Of a stretch of DNA of 36,916 nt, positions 19,390 through 28,597 are shown piece by piece. Source of the DNA: Opitutia bacterium (GTDB lineage: Bacteria; Verrucomicrobiota; Verrucomicrobiia; Opitutales; Seribacteraceae); assembly GCA_002726435.1 (NCBI GenBank), contig PBSV01000066.1, positions 1 through 36,916 of the forward strand. Direction: 5' to 3'. The notes beneath the pieces are model-generated. The model had not been told where the DNA came from. It was given only the letters and a program-made list of their open reading frames with translations, and did not search any database. The translations under genes and the position numbers were made by a program. Each line of letters starts with the position of its first letter. The stretch's first letter is position 1.

Positions 19390-20538
19390 TCAGCCCAAAC
19401 GCTCGAGTAAACTGGCTTCATTGGTGTAGGTGATCGCAGATTCCTTCGTAATTACTCCATGTTGATAAAGATGAAGTAAGTGTTGCTCCATCGTCATCAT
19501 CCCCTCCTTAGCTTGTGTTTCCATGGTTGAATATACCTGCTGCCAATTCCCGGTTCGAATTAAATTCCCAAGCGCCGGTAAATTTTTCAATACTTCCATC
19601 ACGAGAATTCGGCCATTGCCATCAGCCCGTGGGACCAGTTTTTGACTCAGTACAAAAGAAAGGCTGAATGAAAGTTGCAGGCATAGACTTTTTGTCTGCT
19701 CCGAGGGAAACATGTCTACAATCCGACTCAGTGCACCTTTTGCGTCTCTGGTGTGCAAAGTTGAAAAAACCAGGTGACCGGTCTCCGCCGCACTCAGTGC
19801 TAGGGAAGCAGTCTCCGTATCCCGTATTTCTCCCACGAAAATAACATCTGGATTTTCCCGCAAAGCACTGCGCAAACCTTCTGCAAAGGTCGGAACATCT
19901 TGCCCGATCTGTCTTTGTGAAACCATCGAACTTTCGCTTTTGAAAAGAAATTCAACCGGGTCCTCCAAGGTAATTATTCTGGTCTTTCGGTGCAAATTAA
20001 CATGGTTAATCAGCGAAGAAATGGTCGTCGACTTTCCACTCCCGGTCACTCCGGTGACTAAAACCAATCCCCGTTTTAGTGAAGTAATATCCTGCCAAAT
20101 TTTCTCCGAGGGCAACCCAACCTCTTGTATCGACGGAATATTCGATGCTAATACCCGCATTACAAAGGCCAGTCCATCGCGATCATGAAAAACATTAAGT
20201 CGAAAATTTACTCCTTGATCCTTCCATTCAAAAGCGGTGTCCAAATCATTCGGATTTTCCTCATCCAATACAAACTCCAAGTGTCTTTCACTTAACAACA
20301 CACCCAACATATATCGAATGACTTCATCACTTACCCCGGTTCCTTCAGGAAGTGGAGTTAAATCATCATCGATTCGAAAACTTACCGGACGTCCTGTTTT
20401 GACATGCATGTCTGAAATTCTGGAGAGATTTCCTCTCTGGTAGGAAGGATCGATAAAGTAATTGAGCATTTGAGTAAAACTCATGGTTGCCTGACCGACT
20501 TGATAAATGGGTTGGTTGATGTCGTATTTTTCTTCCAT
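19390..20538 (-). CDS. PilT/PilU-like type IV pilus retraction ATPase
   Basis: 'GLVLVTGVTGSGKSTTISSLINHVN', 'RIITLEDPVEFLF', 'LRSALRENPDVIFVGEIRDTETASLALSAAETGHLVFSTLHT'. Confidence 0.95.
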   Translation of the reverse strand: MEEKYDINQPIYQVGQATMSFTQMLNYFIDPSYQRGNLSRISDMHVKTGRPVSFRIDDDLTPLPEGTGVSDEVIRYMLGVLLSERHLEFVLDEENPNDLDTAFEWKDQGVNFRLNVFHDRDGLAFVMRVLASNIPSIQEVGLPSEKIWQDITSLKRGLVLVTGVTGSGKSTTISSLINHVNLHRKTRIITLEDPVEFLFKSESSMVSQRQIGQDVPTFAEGLRSALRENPDVIFVGEIRDTETASLALSAAETGHLVFSTLHTRDAKGALSRIVDMFPSEQTKSLCLQLSFSLSFVLSQKLVPRADGNGRILVMEVLKNLPALGNLIRTGNWQQVYSTMETQAKEGMMTMEQHLLHLYQHGVITKESAITYTNEASLLERLG

Positions 20539-20674
20539 CCCAAGAAAATGAGGTGAAGAATCAAATTCTTCAAGCCAAGACGAACACGAATGAATAACTT
20601 TTCACTCTTTCCTAAAAAATTAATTTTGAATTGCCTTATTCATCGGAAAGAAAGAAAACAACTGCTTCTAATTC

Positions 20675-21676
20675 ATGAAGGTTCATTTCAAAGGCACACG
20701 GGGATCGATTCCCACCGCGTATTCCGCGAATGATATAAAAGACAAGGTGGTCGCCGCTCTTCTTGCCGCACGTGGAAAAGAACTTCGATCAGAAAGACAA
20801 ATCCGCGAATTCGTAGAGAAGAAACTTCCCTTTCAAGTTGGTTCAGGATGGGGGGGAAATACTCCCTGTGTATATGTCGAGACCGGATCGGAGGAAAAAT
20901 TAATTTTTGATGGAGGGTCTGGAATGCGGGTCCTCGGTCAGGAGTTTGCCAGTCAAGGAATTTCAAACACCACCTTTCATGTTTTTATCTCTCATCTTCA
21001 CTACGACCATATACAGGGCATTCCTTTTTTTATCCCTGCCTACGATCCCTCCAATCACATTGTGTTTCACGGTGGGCACGAAATCATCGAAGATTCATTA
21101 ACCCGGCAGATGTCTGCTCCTTTTTTCCCCATTGGAATGGACGCATTTAATGCAAAAATATCTTTTGAAACTCATAAACCCGGGGATGTGCTCGAACACT
21201 GTGATGCAAAAATAACTTTAATTGAACAGGCTCATCCAGGTGTGTCCTACGGCTATCGAGTAGACTCACAGGAAAAATCCATGGTCTACTCCACCGATGC
21301 GGAACATACCAATGAGGCACACTCTTCCAGTTATCCATTTCTCGATTTCATTCGTGGTGCAAATCTTCTTATTTTCGACGCCCCCTACACTCATTCTCAA
21401 TCAATCAGCATTCGCGAACACTGGGGACACTCCAGTAATATCATGGGGGTTGAACTGGCTGCCCGTGGAGAGGTTGAGACTCTGGCCATTTTTCATCATG
21501 ACCCGGGATCTTCCGACCATGAAATTGAAAGTCTCCAGGCACACACGAAAAAATTCCTGCAGACTTCGCGCTCCGCAATCAAGGAAACAAGGCCCGGAAT
21601 TCCCGGTGCTCCCTCCACTCGGAAGTTCCCCACTGAAATCCTTCACTCCCATGACGGATTAGTCCTCGCTTTATAA
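20675..21676 (+). CDS. MBL-fold metallo-hydrolase
   Basis: 'MKVHFKGTRGSIPTAY', 'FDGGSGMRVLG', 'FISHLHYDHIQGIPFF' (HxHxDH), 'YSTDAEH', 'EHWGHSS'. Confidence 0.92.
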   Translation: MKVHFKGTRGSIPTAYSANDIKDKVVAALLAARGKELRSERQIREFVEKKLPFQVGSGWGGNTPCVYVETGSEEKLIFDGGSGMRVLGQEFASQGISNTTFHVFISHLHYDHIQGIPFFIPAYDPSNHIVFHGGHEIIEDSLTRQMSAPFFPIGMDAFNAKISFETHKPGDVLEHCDAKITLIEQAHPGVSYGYRVDSQEKSMVYSTDAEHTNEAHSSSYPFLDFIRGANLLIFDAPYTHSQSISIREHWGHSSNIMGVELAARGEVETLAIFHHDPGSSDHEIESLQAHTKKFLQTSRSAIKETRPGIPGAPSTRKFPTEILHSHDGLVLAL

Positions 21677-21685
21677 TTTTTCTTC

Positions 21686-22300
21686 ATGGATCCTATTCTC
21701 ACCGAAGCAGAGGAATTCCCCAAAAGATTAGAGAAAGAAATCATCAACGAACTCCCCATGATTCGCTTCCACGGAGCAATCAAAGTGGCCGAGGATTTAA
21801 AATCATTCAACCTCCTTGCCGCTCAAATCGAAAATCATCCGATTCTTGGATTCGACATTGAGTGTAAACCAAATTTCAAGCGCGGGCCTAACAATCCACC
21901 CGCTCTTCTGCAACTCGCCACCGCCGACCAAGCCTTCCTATTCCGTCTCTATCCGGCCTTCAAACTTGGTCCTTTGAAAAAAATTCTGGAAGATCCAAAA
22001 ATCATAAAAACCGGGGTCGCCCTGAAAGATGACTTGCACAACCTCCAAAAAATTGAGGAATTTTCCCCGCAGGGATTCGAAGACCTCGCCAGCCTCGCAC
22101 AGTCCTTGAAAATTGAACAAACTGGATTGCGGAATTTAACCGCGATCTTTTTCAAGCACCGCCTGTCCAAATCTTCTCAATTATCCAACTGGCAAAAAAT
22201 TCCTCTTTCCAAGTCCCAAAAGATCTACGCCGCCACCGATGCCTGGATTAGCCGTGAGCTTTTTTTGATCATGAAAACAACGCTCGAAAAAAAGACCTGA
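21686..22300 (+). CDS. RNase D-like 3'-5' exonuclease domain protein
   Basis: 'ILGFDIECKPNFKRG...PALLQLAT' (DxE), 'IKTGVALKDDLHNL', 'YAATDAWISRELF' (YxxxD). Confidence 0.9.
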   Translation: MDPILTEAEEFPKRLEKEIINELPMIRFHGAIKVAEDLKSFNLLAAQIENHPILGFDIECKPNFKRGPNNPPALLQLATADQAFLFRLYPAFKLGPLKKILEDPKIIKTGVALKDDLHNLQKIEEFSPQGFEDLASLAQSLKIEQTGLRNLTAIFFKHRLSKSSQLSNWQKIPLSKSQKIYAATDAWISRELFLIMKTTLEKKT

Positions 22301-22302
22301 GT

Positions 22303-23646
22303 TTATTCCTGTAATTTCCAGCCTCTTTTTTTCAGCATATCGAGGAGCACCGCCGCCAGTAAAACCATTCCGAGGACCACTTTTTGTGTGTAACTTTGCA
22401 CCCCGGTCAAATTCATCCCGTTTTGAATCACTGCAATAATAAAAGCACCGATCAAAGTACCGAATATTTTTCCCCGCCCCCCTGACAGTGAGGTTCCCCC
22501 CACCACCACTGCGGCAATGACATACAATTCATACATCAGGCCATATTTCGGATCGCCACTTCGAAATTGGGAGGCCATGACAATCCCCCCCAGTCCCGCC
22601 AATACTCCCGAGCTCGCATAAACCCAGAGTAAAATTCTTTTCACTGGCACACCTGACAACCTGGCTGCCTCCGGATTTCCACCCACCGCATATACATGTC
22701 TTCCAATTGTCGTCCGGCTCATCAGTAAATGAGCGGCGATATAGAGGACCGCCATCAGGGTGACCGCATTGGGAATTCCCCCGAGATCATCTCCCCTGCC
22801 CAACCAGTCAAAAGAGGCAGGCAACTGATAAATCGACAAGCCCCCGGACAACATGTAGGCCAATCCACTTGCCACCATCATCATCCCCAGGCTGGCGACA
22901 AACGGGGGCACATTAAAATAAGCCACCATCGCACCCGAAAAAAGGCCCAGTCCGCCACTGGCAAGCATTGCCAACGCGCACCCCACGGTCATGCCAAAGA
23001 CCGACGCATCCACCCCACCGGTCCATTCCCGGATTGTCCAGGTTGCCAGAACCGCTGAAAACGCAATTAAACTACCGACGGAAAGATCAATTCCCGCGGT
23101 TATAATTACGAGGGTCATTCCAATTGCAAGTATTGCAATTACCGCAATTTGATTGGCAACATTCAACAAATTCGAAGCCTTTAGAAAATTCGGCCATCCA
23201 TAACTTTTTGGGGTCATCACCCGCATCTCACTGCTTGCAGGATTTAATTTTCTTAAATTTTCAACCACTGGTAATTGCGCAAAAAATTGTTCGCAAGCAA
23301 CCAGGTCGAGGCTCGAATTTGTCTCAAATACATTTCTTAGTGCCCGCCCAAATTCCGGTGGTCCACCCGTGAGTGCCCCTTTTATTTCCCATCCCTCCCG
23401 GGTCAATCTTTTACGTATTCCTTCCACGAATGCATTTCCATCCACCCCTTTTTTCCCGACTATCAATACAGTGCCAGCCACCGGAAATTTTTCGATTATT
23501 TCCTCGGACAATTGATTGGCCCCCTCCTCTCCAACTGGTTGCTGCTGTTCATAGGTGATCGAACTGAAAAAAACACACAGAAAAAGCAAGGCCCCGAGCA
23601 TTCCATAATCGGAAGAAAAAAGTGCTTTCAGAATTTTCATCATCAA
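22303..23646 (-). CDS. Ribose-type sugar ABC transporter permease with N-terminal extracytoplasmic insertion
   Basis: Permease core 'IGMTLVIITAGIDLSVGSLIAFSAV', 'YAVGGNPEAARLSGVPVKRI', 'VVVGGTSLSGGRGKIFGTLIGAFII'; about 118 aa soluble segment between TM1 and the core. Confidence 0.95.
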   Translation of the reverse strand: MMMKILKALFSSDYGMLGALLFLCVFFSSITYEQQQPVGEEGANQLSEEIIEKFPVAGTVLIVGKKGVDGNAFVEGIRKRLTREGWEIKGALTGGPPEFGRALRNVFETNSSLDLVACEQFFAQLPVVENLRKLNPASSEMRVMTPKSYGWPNFLKASNLLNVANQIAVIAILAIGMTLVIITAGIDLSVGSLIAFSAVLATWTIREWTGGVDASVFGMTVGCALAMLASGGLGLFSGAMVAYFNVPPFVASLGMMMVASGLAYMLSGGLSIYQLPASFDWLGRGDDLGGIPNAVTLMAVLYIAAHLLMSRTTIGRHVYAVGGNPEAARLSGVPVKRILLWVYASSGVLAGLGGIVMASQFRSGDPKYGLMYELYVIAAVVVGGTSLSGGRGKIFGTLIGAFIIAVIQNGMNLTGVQSYTQKVVLGMVLLAAVLLDMLKKRGWKLQE

Positions 23647-23647
23647 T

Positions 23648-25159
23648 TCAGGCAGCTCGTTCTTTCTCTCCTATTGCCAGAGCGATTAATTTTTCCTGAG
23701 TAATCCCCTCTCCATTTTCAACTTCTCCCCTCACTTCTCCCTCTTTCATCACGAGGATGCGATCACTCATTCCAAGAACTTCGGGTAATTCAGAACTGAT
23801 CATCAAAATTGCCTTTCCCTGATCCGCCAACCGGTTCATCCATTGATAAATTTCAAACTTTGCCCCGACATCAATTCCCCGGGTGGGTTCATCAAAGATC
23901 AAGACCTCCGCATTTCGTTCGAGCCACTTTGCCAGCACAACTTTTTGCTGGTTCCCTCCGGATAATTGGCCGGCCAACTGGGCAGGTCCCGAAATTTTGA
24001 TCCTTATTTGCTCAACGAATCTGGAAAACGATGCCCGTTCCCTCTTTTGATCAATCCATCCCGATCGGGAAAACCTTTCCAAATTTGGTAACCCAAAATT
24101 TTCCTGCACCGAAAGTCCAAGAATTAATCCCTGTTCCTTTCGATCCTCAGTCAATAAACAAATTCCCTCTTTGATTGCATCGCTCGGATTTCTAAGTTCC
24201 AACTTCCGTCCGTCCAATTCAATCTCTCCCCCCTCGCGTGAATCCGCCCCAAATATCAAGCGTCCGGTCTCGGTTCTTCCCGCACCCACCAACCCGGTGA
24301 GGGCGACAATTTCTCCCGCCCGCACTTCCAGGGATACACCCCGTACTTTTTTTCCACGCCTCAAGGAATTCACCCGTAATCGGACCTTGCCAATATTTCT
24401 GGTGTGACTTGGAAATTCACGGTCCATCGATCGACCCACCATCAACTCGATGATTTTCCCCCTGCTTAATTCCTCCCTGCTTAATTCCCCGACTCTCTCT
24501 CCGTCGCGCATCACCACTGCCCGGTCGGCCAGACGCTCGACTTCCTCGAGCCGATGACTGACGTAAACAATTCCAATCCCCTTACTTTTTAAATCATCGA
24601 CCAACAAATAGAGTTGCTCGACTTCTTTTTTGGTCAGGGCAGCACTTGGTTCATCCATCACCAAAATTTTTGCATCCCTGACCAAGGCCTTGGCAATTTC
24701 CACTAATTGCTTCTGGGCAATCGTTAATTGATCACATAAAATTTTTGGGTCAATTTCCGCCCCAATCCGCTGAAACGTTTCCATGGCCCGAATATTTTGT
24801 TCGGACTTCCGGACCCATCCATAATTACTTGGCTCGATCCCGAGGAATATATTTTCCGCGGCGGATAATCCCGGAACCAAATTAAATTCCTGATAAATAA
24901 TTGCCACCCCTGCCTCCAGAGAATCCAGCGGTCCGGAAAATCGTCTCTCTTTTCCCTCCACCTCAATCATTCCCTCCTCCGGTTCATGAGCCCCGCCCAG
25001 TACCTTTATTAATGTACTCTTTCCCGCCCCGTTCTCTCCGAGCAAGGCAACACATTCTCCTGTATTTAAATCAAAATCCACTCCCTTCAATGCATGCACT
25101 CCGGGAAATCTCTTGTGAATTGAAGACAATCGGAGCAGTTCGGTGGACTTCGGTTTCAA
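23648..25159 (-). CDS. Ribose-type sugar ABC transporter ATP-binding protein (two ATPase domains)
   Basis: 'ALLGENGAGKSTLIKVLGGAHEPEEG', 'LTIAQKQLVEIAKALVRDAKILVMDEPSAALT', second domain 'LSGGNQQKVVLAKWLERNAEVLIFDEPTRGIDVGAK'. Confidence 0.96.
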   Translation of the reverse strand: MKPKSTELLRLSSIHKRFPGVHALKGVDFDLNTGECVALLGENGAGKSTLIKVLGGAHEPEEGMIEVEGKERRFSGPLDSLEAGVAIIYQEFNLVPGLSAAENIFLGIEPSNYGWVRKSEQNIRAMETFQRIGAEIDPKILCDQLTIAQKQLVEIAKALVRDAKILVMDEPSAALTKKEVEQLYLLVDDLKSKGIGIVYVSHRLEEVERLADRAVVMRDGERVGELSREELSRGKIIELMVGRSMDREFPSHTRNIGKVRLRVNSLRRGKKVRGVSLEVRAGEIVALTGLVGAGRTETGRLIFGADSREGGEIELDGRKLELRNPSDAIKEGICLLTEDRKEQGLILGLSVQENFGLPNLERFSRSGWIDQKRERASFSRFVEQIRIKISGPAQLAGQLSGGNQQKVVLAKWLERNAEVLIFDEPTRGIDVGAKFEIYQWMNRLADQGKAILMISSELPEVLGMSDRILVMKEGEVRGEVENGEGITQEKLIALAIGEKERAA

Positions 25160-25405
25160 AATTTGCTCACTCTATCCGGCAAGGATTATAACTTTTTTAA
25201 CACCAGATTTTTTCCCGGAATTGACTGGCAGTATCGATACAGATTCGACCGACTGTATTGACCGGCAAGCCAAGGGCCCGGTAATGGCCGGGACAATTCA
25301 TAATTGCCAGCGTTTTTTCCGTCCCCCTTGCCGAGTCTTCTGTGCTTACTGTTCTTGTATCGCTCCAATTAATAAAAGTACTTGTTTGTAATTCACACCG
25401 TCGGT

Positions 25406-26404
25406 TTATTCGAGTTCAGGATCATTTAATCCATCCGCCTGGGTATACAAGGCAGTGGGAATTAATACCTCGCTTGGAACATCCTCCCCGCTGAAGTAGG
25501 AAATGATTAATTCCACCGTCTTTTTTCCAATTTGATCGGGAAATTGTACCGGGTCGGCAAAAATTTTGCCTTCCTTTATCGCCTGCTTCCCCTCGGGCTG
25601 GCCGTCAAATGCGACAATTTTTACCTGGTCCTGCTTGCCAGCTTTTTCCAGTGCCGCCCGTGCCCCGAGTGCGGAGGGATCATTAATCGCAAAAATTCCC
25701 GCAAGGTCAGGATGTGCCTGCATCGTGTCCTCCGCCACCTTGTATCCTTCATCCCGCACTCCGCCCCCGTCCAATTCCGCCACCACTTCAATTTTCCCGA
25801 CTTCACGTCCCCGGTTGTGGGCATTTATGACCTCCTTAAATCCCTGCACCCGCAACTGGCAGGAATTTGCCTGCGGAAAATGGATCACCAATACTTTCCC
25901 CCCGGTCTCGCCCAATGCATCTACCATTGCATCCCCGGCCAATTTCCCACCCTGCAGGTTGTCCGATCCGACATGGCTGACTACTTCCGCTCCTTCCGCG
26001 ACGCATTTTAAATCACATGTAAAGACCGGCACCCCCGCTGCATTTGCTTTTTTCACCGCCGCTCCGATCGAAATTCGATCACATGGATTCAAAATGATTG
26101 CGGATACACCCTTGGTCAGAAAATCATCAATTTGATTCGCCTGTTTCTGCACATCGCGGTCACCATCGACAACGATTACCTCATACCCATGCTTGGCCGC
26201 TTCACTGGTAATATTTTCTGCGATTACCGAAAAAAATGGATTCCCCAGGGTCAGGACGGACACTCCGATCATTCCCTTTTTTTCACTTCCTGAATCCTCT
26301 TTGGATTGCATCCCGGCCCCTTCATCTCCCCCTCCGCAACCTGCCAGAAAAAGAATAAATAGTGAAAAAAATGTCCGTACGGAAAATAAAATTCGTGTTT
26401 TCAT
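25406..26404 (-). CDS. Ribose-type sugar ABC transporter substrate-binding lipoprotein
   Basis: Lipobox 'LFLAGC'; 'IGVSVLTLGNPFFSVIAENITSEAAKHGYEV', 'DDFLTKGVSAIILNPCD', 'GIFAINDPSALGARAALEKAG'. Confidence 0.96.
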   Translation of the reverse strand: MKTRILFSVRTFFSLFILFLAGCGGGDEGAGMQSKEDSGSEKKGMIGVSVLTLGNPFFSVIAENITSEAAKHGYEVIVVDGDRDVQKQANQIDDFLTKGVSAIILNPCDRISIGAAVKKANAAGVPVFTCDLKCVAEGAEVVSHVGSDNLQGGKLAGDAMVDALGETGGKVLVIHFPQANSCQLRVQGFKEVINAHNRGREVGKIEVVAELDGGGVRDEGYKVAEDTMQAHPDLAGIFAINDPSALGARAALEKAGKQDQVKIVAFDGQPEGKQAIKEGKIFADPVQFPDQIGKKTVELIISYFSGEDVPSEVLIPTALYTQADGLNDPELE

Positions 26405-26463
26405 GGCTGGTGAGGATTAGGGTTGATTTCTAAATTTGGAAACCTATCCATAATTGGAAATAC

Positions 26464-27315
26464 ATGAAAGAATTAAACTTCAAGCAAGAACTTACCGCGG
26501 CCTTTGGACAGCCAATTTCTGAAAATCCCACCCAGGTCATGGTCGAAGCCGCCTACCGCCATCATCAACTCGACTGGCGCTACCTCACCATAGAAGTCGG
26601 GCCGGAGGATTTGGAATCCGCGGTTCAGGGTGCCAAGGTCATGGGCTTCCAGGGTTTCAACTGCACCATTCCGCACAAGGTAAAAGTAATTGACTACCTG
26701 GACGGCCTGGGAGAATCCGCTTCTTTGATGGGAGCAGTCAACTGCGTGGTTCGAAAGGACGGGCAATGGATTGGAGAAAATACTGACGGCAAGGGTTTTG
26801 TTTCTTCCCTTCGCGAACTCACTGATCCCCAAGATAAAAAGGTGGTGATTTTCGGGGCCGGCGGGGCCGCCCGTGCAATCAGTGTGGAAGTTGCCCTTGC
26901 CGGTGCTTCCTCGATCACCATTGTCAATCGTTCCCCTTCCCGGGGGGAAGAATTAACCGCCTTACTCACCGACAAACTTCCCTGCTCCGCTGACTTTGCA
27001 TCCTGGGAGGATACCTATTCCATTCCCTCCGATACCGAGGTCGTGATCAATGCCACTTCAATCGGGCTTTTTCCCGACCTCGATGCCCGGCTTGATTTCG
27101 ACCCTGATTCCCTCCTTTCCAGCATGGTGGTTGCCGATGTCATTCCCAACCCACCGGTCACCCATCTCGTACGAGACGCCCGGGCCAAAGGATGCAAGGT
27201 AATTGACGGCCTTGGCATGCTCGTCAATCAGGGAGTCATTGGAATCAAGCACTGGACCGGTGTCGACCCCGACCCCTCGGTCATGCGGGCCGCACTCGAA
27301 GAAGTATTCGGTTGA
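26464..27315 (+). CDS. aroE: Shikimate dehydrogenase
   Basis: 'MGFQGFNCTIPHKVKVIDYLD', 'GAVNCVVRKDGQWIGENTDGKGFV', 'VVIFGAGGAARAISVEVAL', 'INATSIGLFPD'. Confidence 0.95.
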   Translation: MKELNFKQELTAAFGQPISENPTQVMVEAAYRHHQLDWRYLTIEVGPEDLESAVQGAKVMGFQGFNCTIPHKVKVIDYLDGLGESASLMGAVNCVVRKDGQWIGENTDGKGFVSSLRELTDPQDKKVVIFGAGGAARAISVEVALAGASSITIVNRSPSRGEELTALLTDKLPCSADFASWEDTYSIPSDTEVVINATSIGLFPDLDARLDFDPDSLLSSMVVADVIPNPPVTHLVRDARAKGCKVIDGLGMLVNQGVIGIKHWTGVDPDPSVMRAALEEVFG

Positions 27316-27346
27316 TCGATCCGACCTGCTAATCTTCAATTCTGTT

Positions 27347-28591
27347 GTGAAATTATTTTTTCCCTTCTACATCCCGTTGGTTCTTTTGCTTGCTTCCTGT
27401 TCCGACCTCCCGGAACCAGTTGGCGACTCCCCTCCCCCGGTCCACGGAAATGAAATCAATACCCTCACCGATTCCACTTCCCATCCCGACAAATCATTTT
27501 CCTCTCCCTGGTCAGTCTCCCGCAAACTGCTCAAAGGAGGCAAGCAGGAAGGAGTCGAACTCCTCACCCTCGACAATGGAAAATTAAAAATTGTCGTCAT
27601 TCCCACCCGGGGGATGGGCATTTTGGAAGTCACCCTTGGAAATCTCCGCCTCGGATGGAATTCACCGGTCAAGGAAGTGGTTCATCCCTCTTTCATCCAC
27701 CTCGAGAGTCGGGGTGGTCTCGGCTGGCTCGAGGGATTTAATGAATGGATGGTTCGATGCGGGCTCGAATTTGCGGGTCATCCCGGAACCGATGAATTCA
27801 TCACCAACACCGGGGAAAAAGGTACCCTCAACCTTACCCTTCATGGAAAGATTCAAAATATACCCGCCTCCTCCTACGAAGTAATTGTCGACCCCGACCC
27901 TCCCCACCGCATTCGCATCCGTGGAATTGTTCACGAAAGTTTTTTCTACGGTCCCAAACTTTCCATGGTCACGGAAATTTCCACCGTTCCGGGTTCCGAC
28001 TCTTTTCAAATTTCCGACAAAGTGACAAATTCCGGTCCTTCTCCCCAGGAATTTCAATTGATTTATCACGGGAACTATGGCTCCTCCATTCTCGAGGAAG
28101 GAGCCCTCGTTTACGCCCCCGCCAGGAGCGTCACTCCAATGAATGAACACGCCGCCAAATACCTTGATTCCTGGAACACCTACCGTGGACCCACGCCCGA
28201 CTTCATTGAAGAAGTCTACCTCCTCGATCCGCTCCCCGGGGAGGATTCCTCCGCCCTTGCCCTCCTCACCAACCGCAGTGCCTCCCTTGCCACCTCCGTT
28301 CGTTGGAACCTCAATGAATTGCCCTTCCTCACAATCTGGAAAAACACCGCCGCCCGGGAAGACGGATATGTCACCGGTATCGAGCCCGCCACCGGCTACC
28401 CCTTCAACCGTCTGGTCGAGCGAAAATACGGACGCGTCCCCATGCTCGCCCCCGGGGAGGCCCGTTCCTTCACCCTTGATTTCGGAATTCATCTCGGCGA
28501 GGACGCGGTGGGCGAATTAATTGAAGAAGCCACCAACCGCCAGATGCAGGCCAGTTTACAACTCATCCCCCAACCCCCCGCCACCAAATAA
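27347..28591 (+). CDS. DUF4432 (aldose 1-epimerase-like) lipoprotein
   Basis: Probable GTG start at 27347 giving 'VKLFFPFYIPLVLLLASC' lipobox; 'PTRGMGILEVTLGNLRLGWNSPVKEVVHP', 'GWLEGFNEWMVRCGLEFAGHPG', 'LTLHGKIQNIPA' fit DUF4432. Confidence 0.85.
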   Translation: MKLFFPFYIPLVLLLASCSDLPEPVGDSPPPVHGNEINTLTDSTSHPDKSFSSPWSVSRKLLKGGKQEGVELLTLDNGKLKIVVIPTRGMGILEVTLGNLRLGWNSPVKEVVHPSFIHLESRGGLGWLEGFNEWMVRCGLEFAGHPGTDEFITNTGEKGTLNLTLHGKIQNIPASSYEVIVDPDPPHRIRIRGIVHESFFYGPKLSMVTEISTVPGSDSFQISDKVTNSGPSPQEFQLIYHGNYGSSILEEGALVYAPARSVTPMNEHAAKYLDSWNTYRGPTPDFIEEVYLLDPLPGEDSSALALLTNRSASLATSVRWNLNELPFLTIWKNTAAREDGYVTGIEPATGYPFNRLVERKYGRVPMLAPGEARSFTLDFGIHLGEDAVGELIEEATNRQMQASLQLIPQPPATK

Positions 28592-28597
28592 TTTGCC

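Noticed and set aside
25532-26135. Overlapping 159- and 189-aa plus-strand ORFs over the sugar-binding lipoprotein gene
   Set aside because: Pro/Ser/Cys-rich shadows; the minus-strand frame is an unmistakable RbsB-like lipoprotein.
27662-28492. 276-aa minus-strand ORF antisense to the DUF4432 gene
   Set aside because: Gly/Val-rich low-complexity translation typical of a shadow ORF opposite a C-rich coding strand; the plus-strand frame has clear family motifs.
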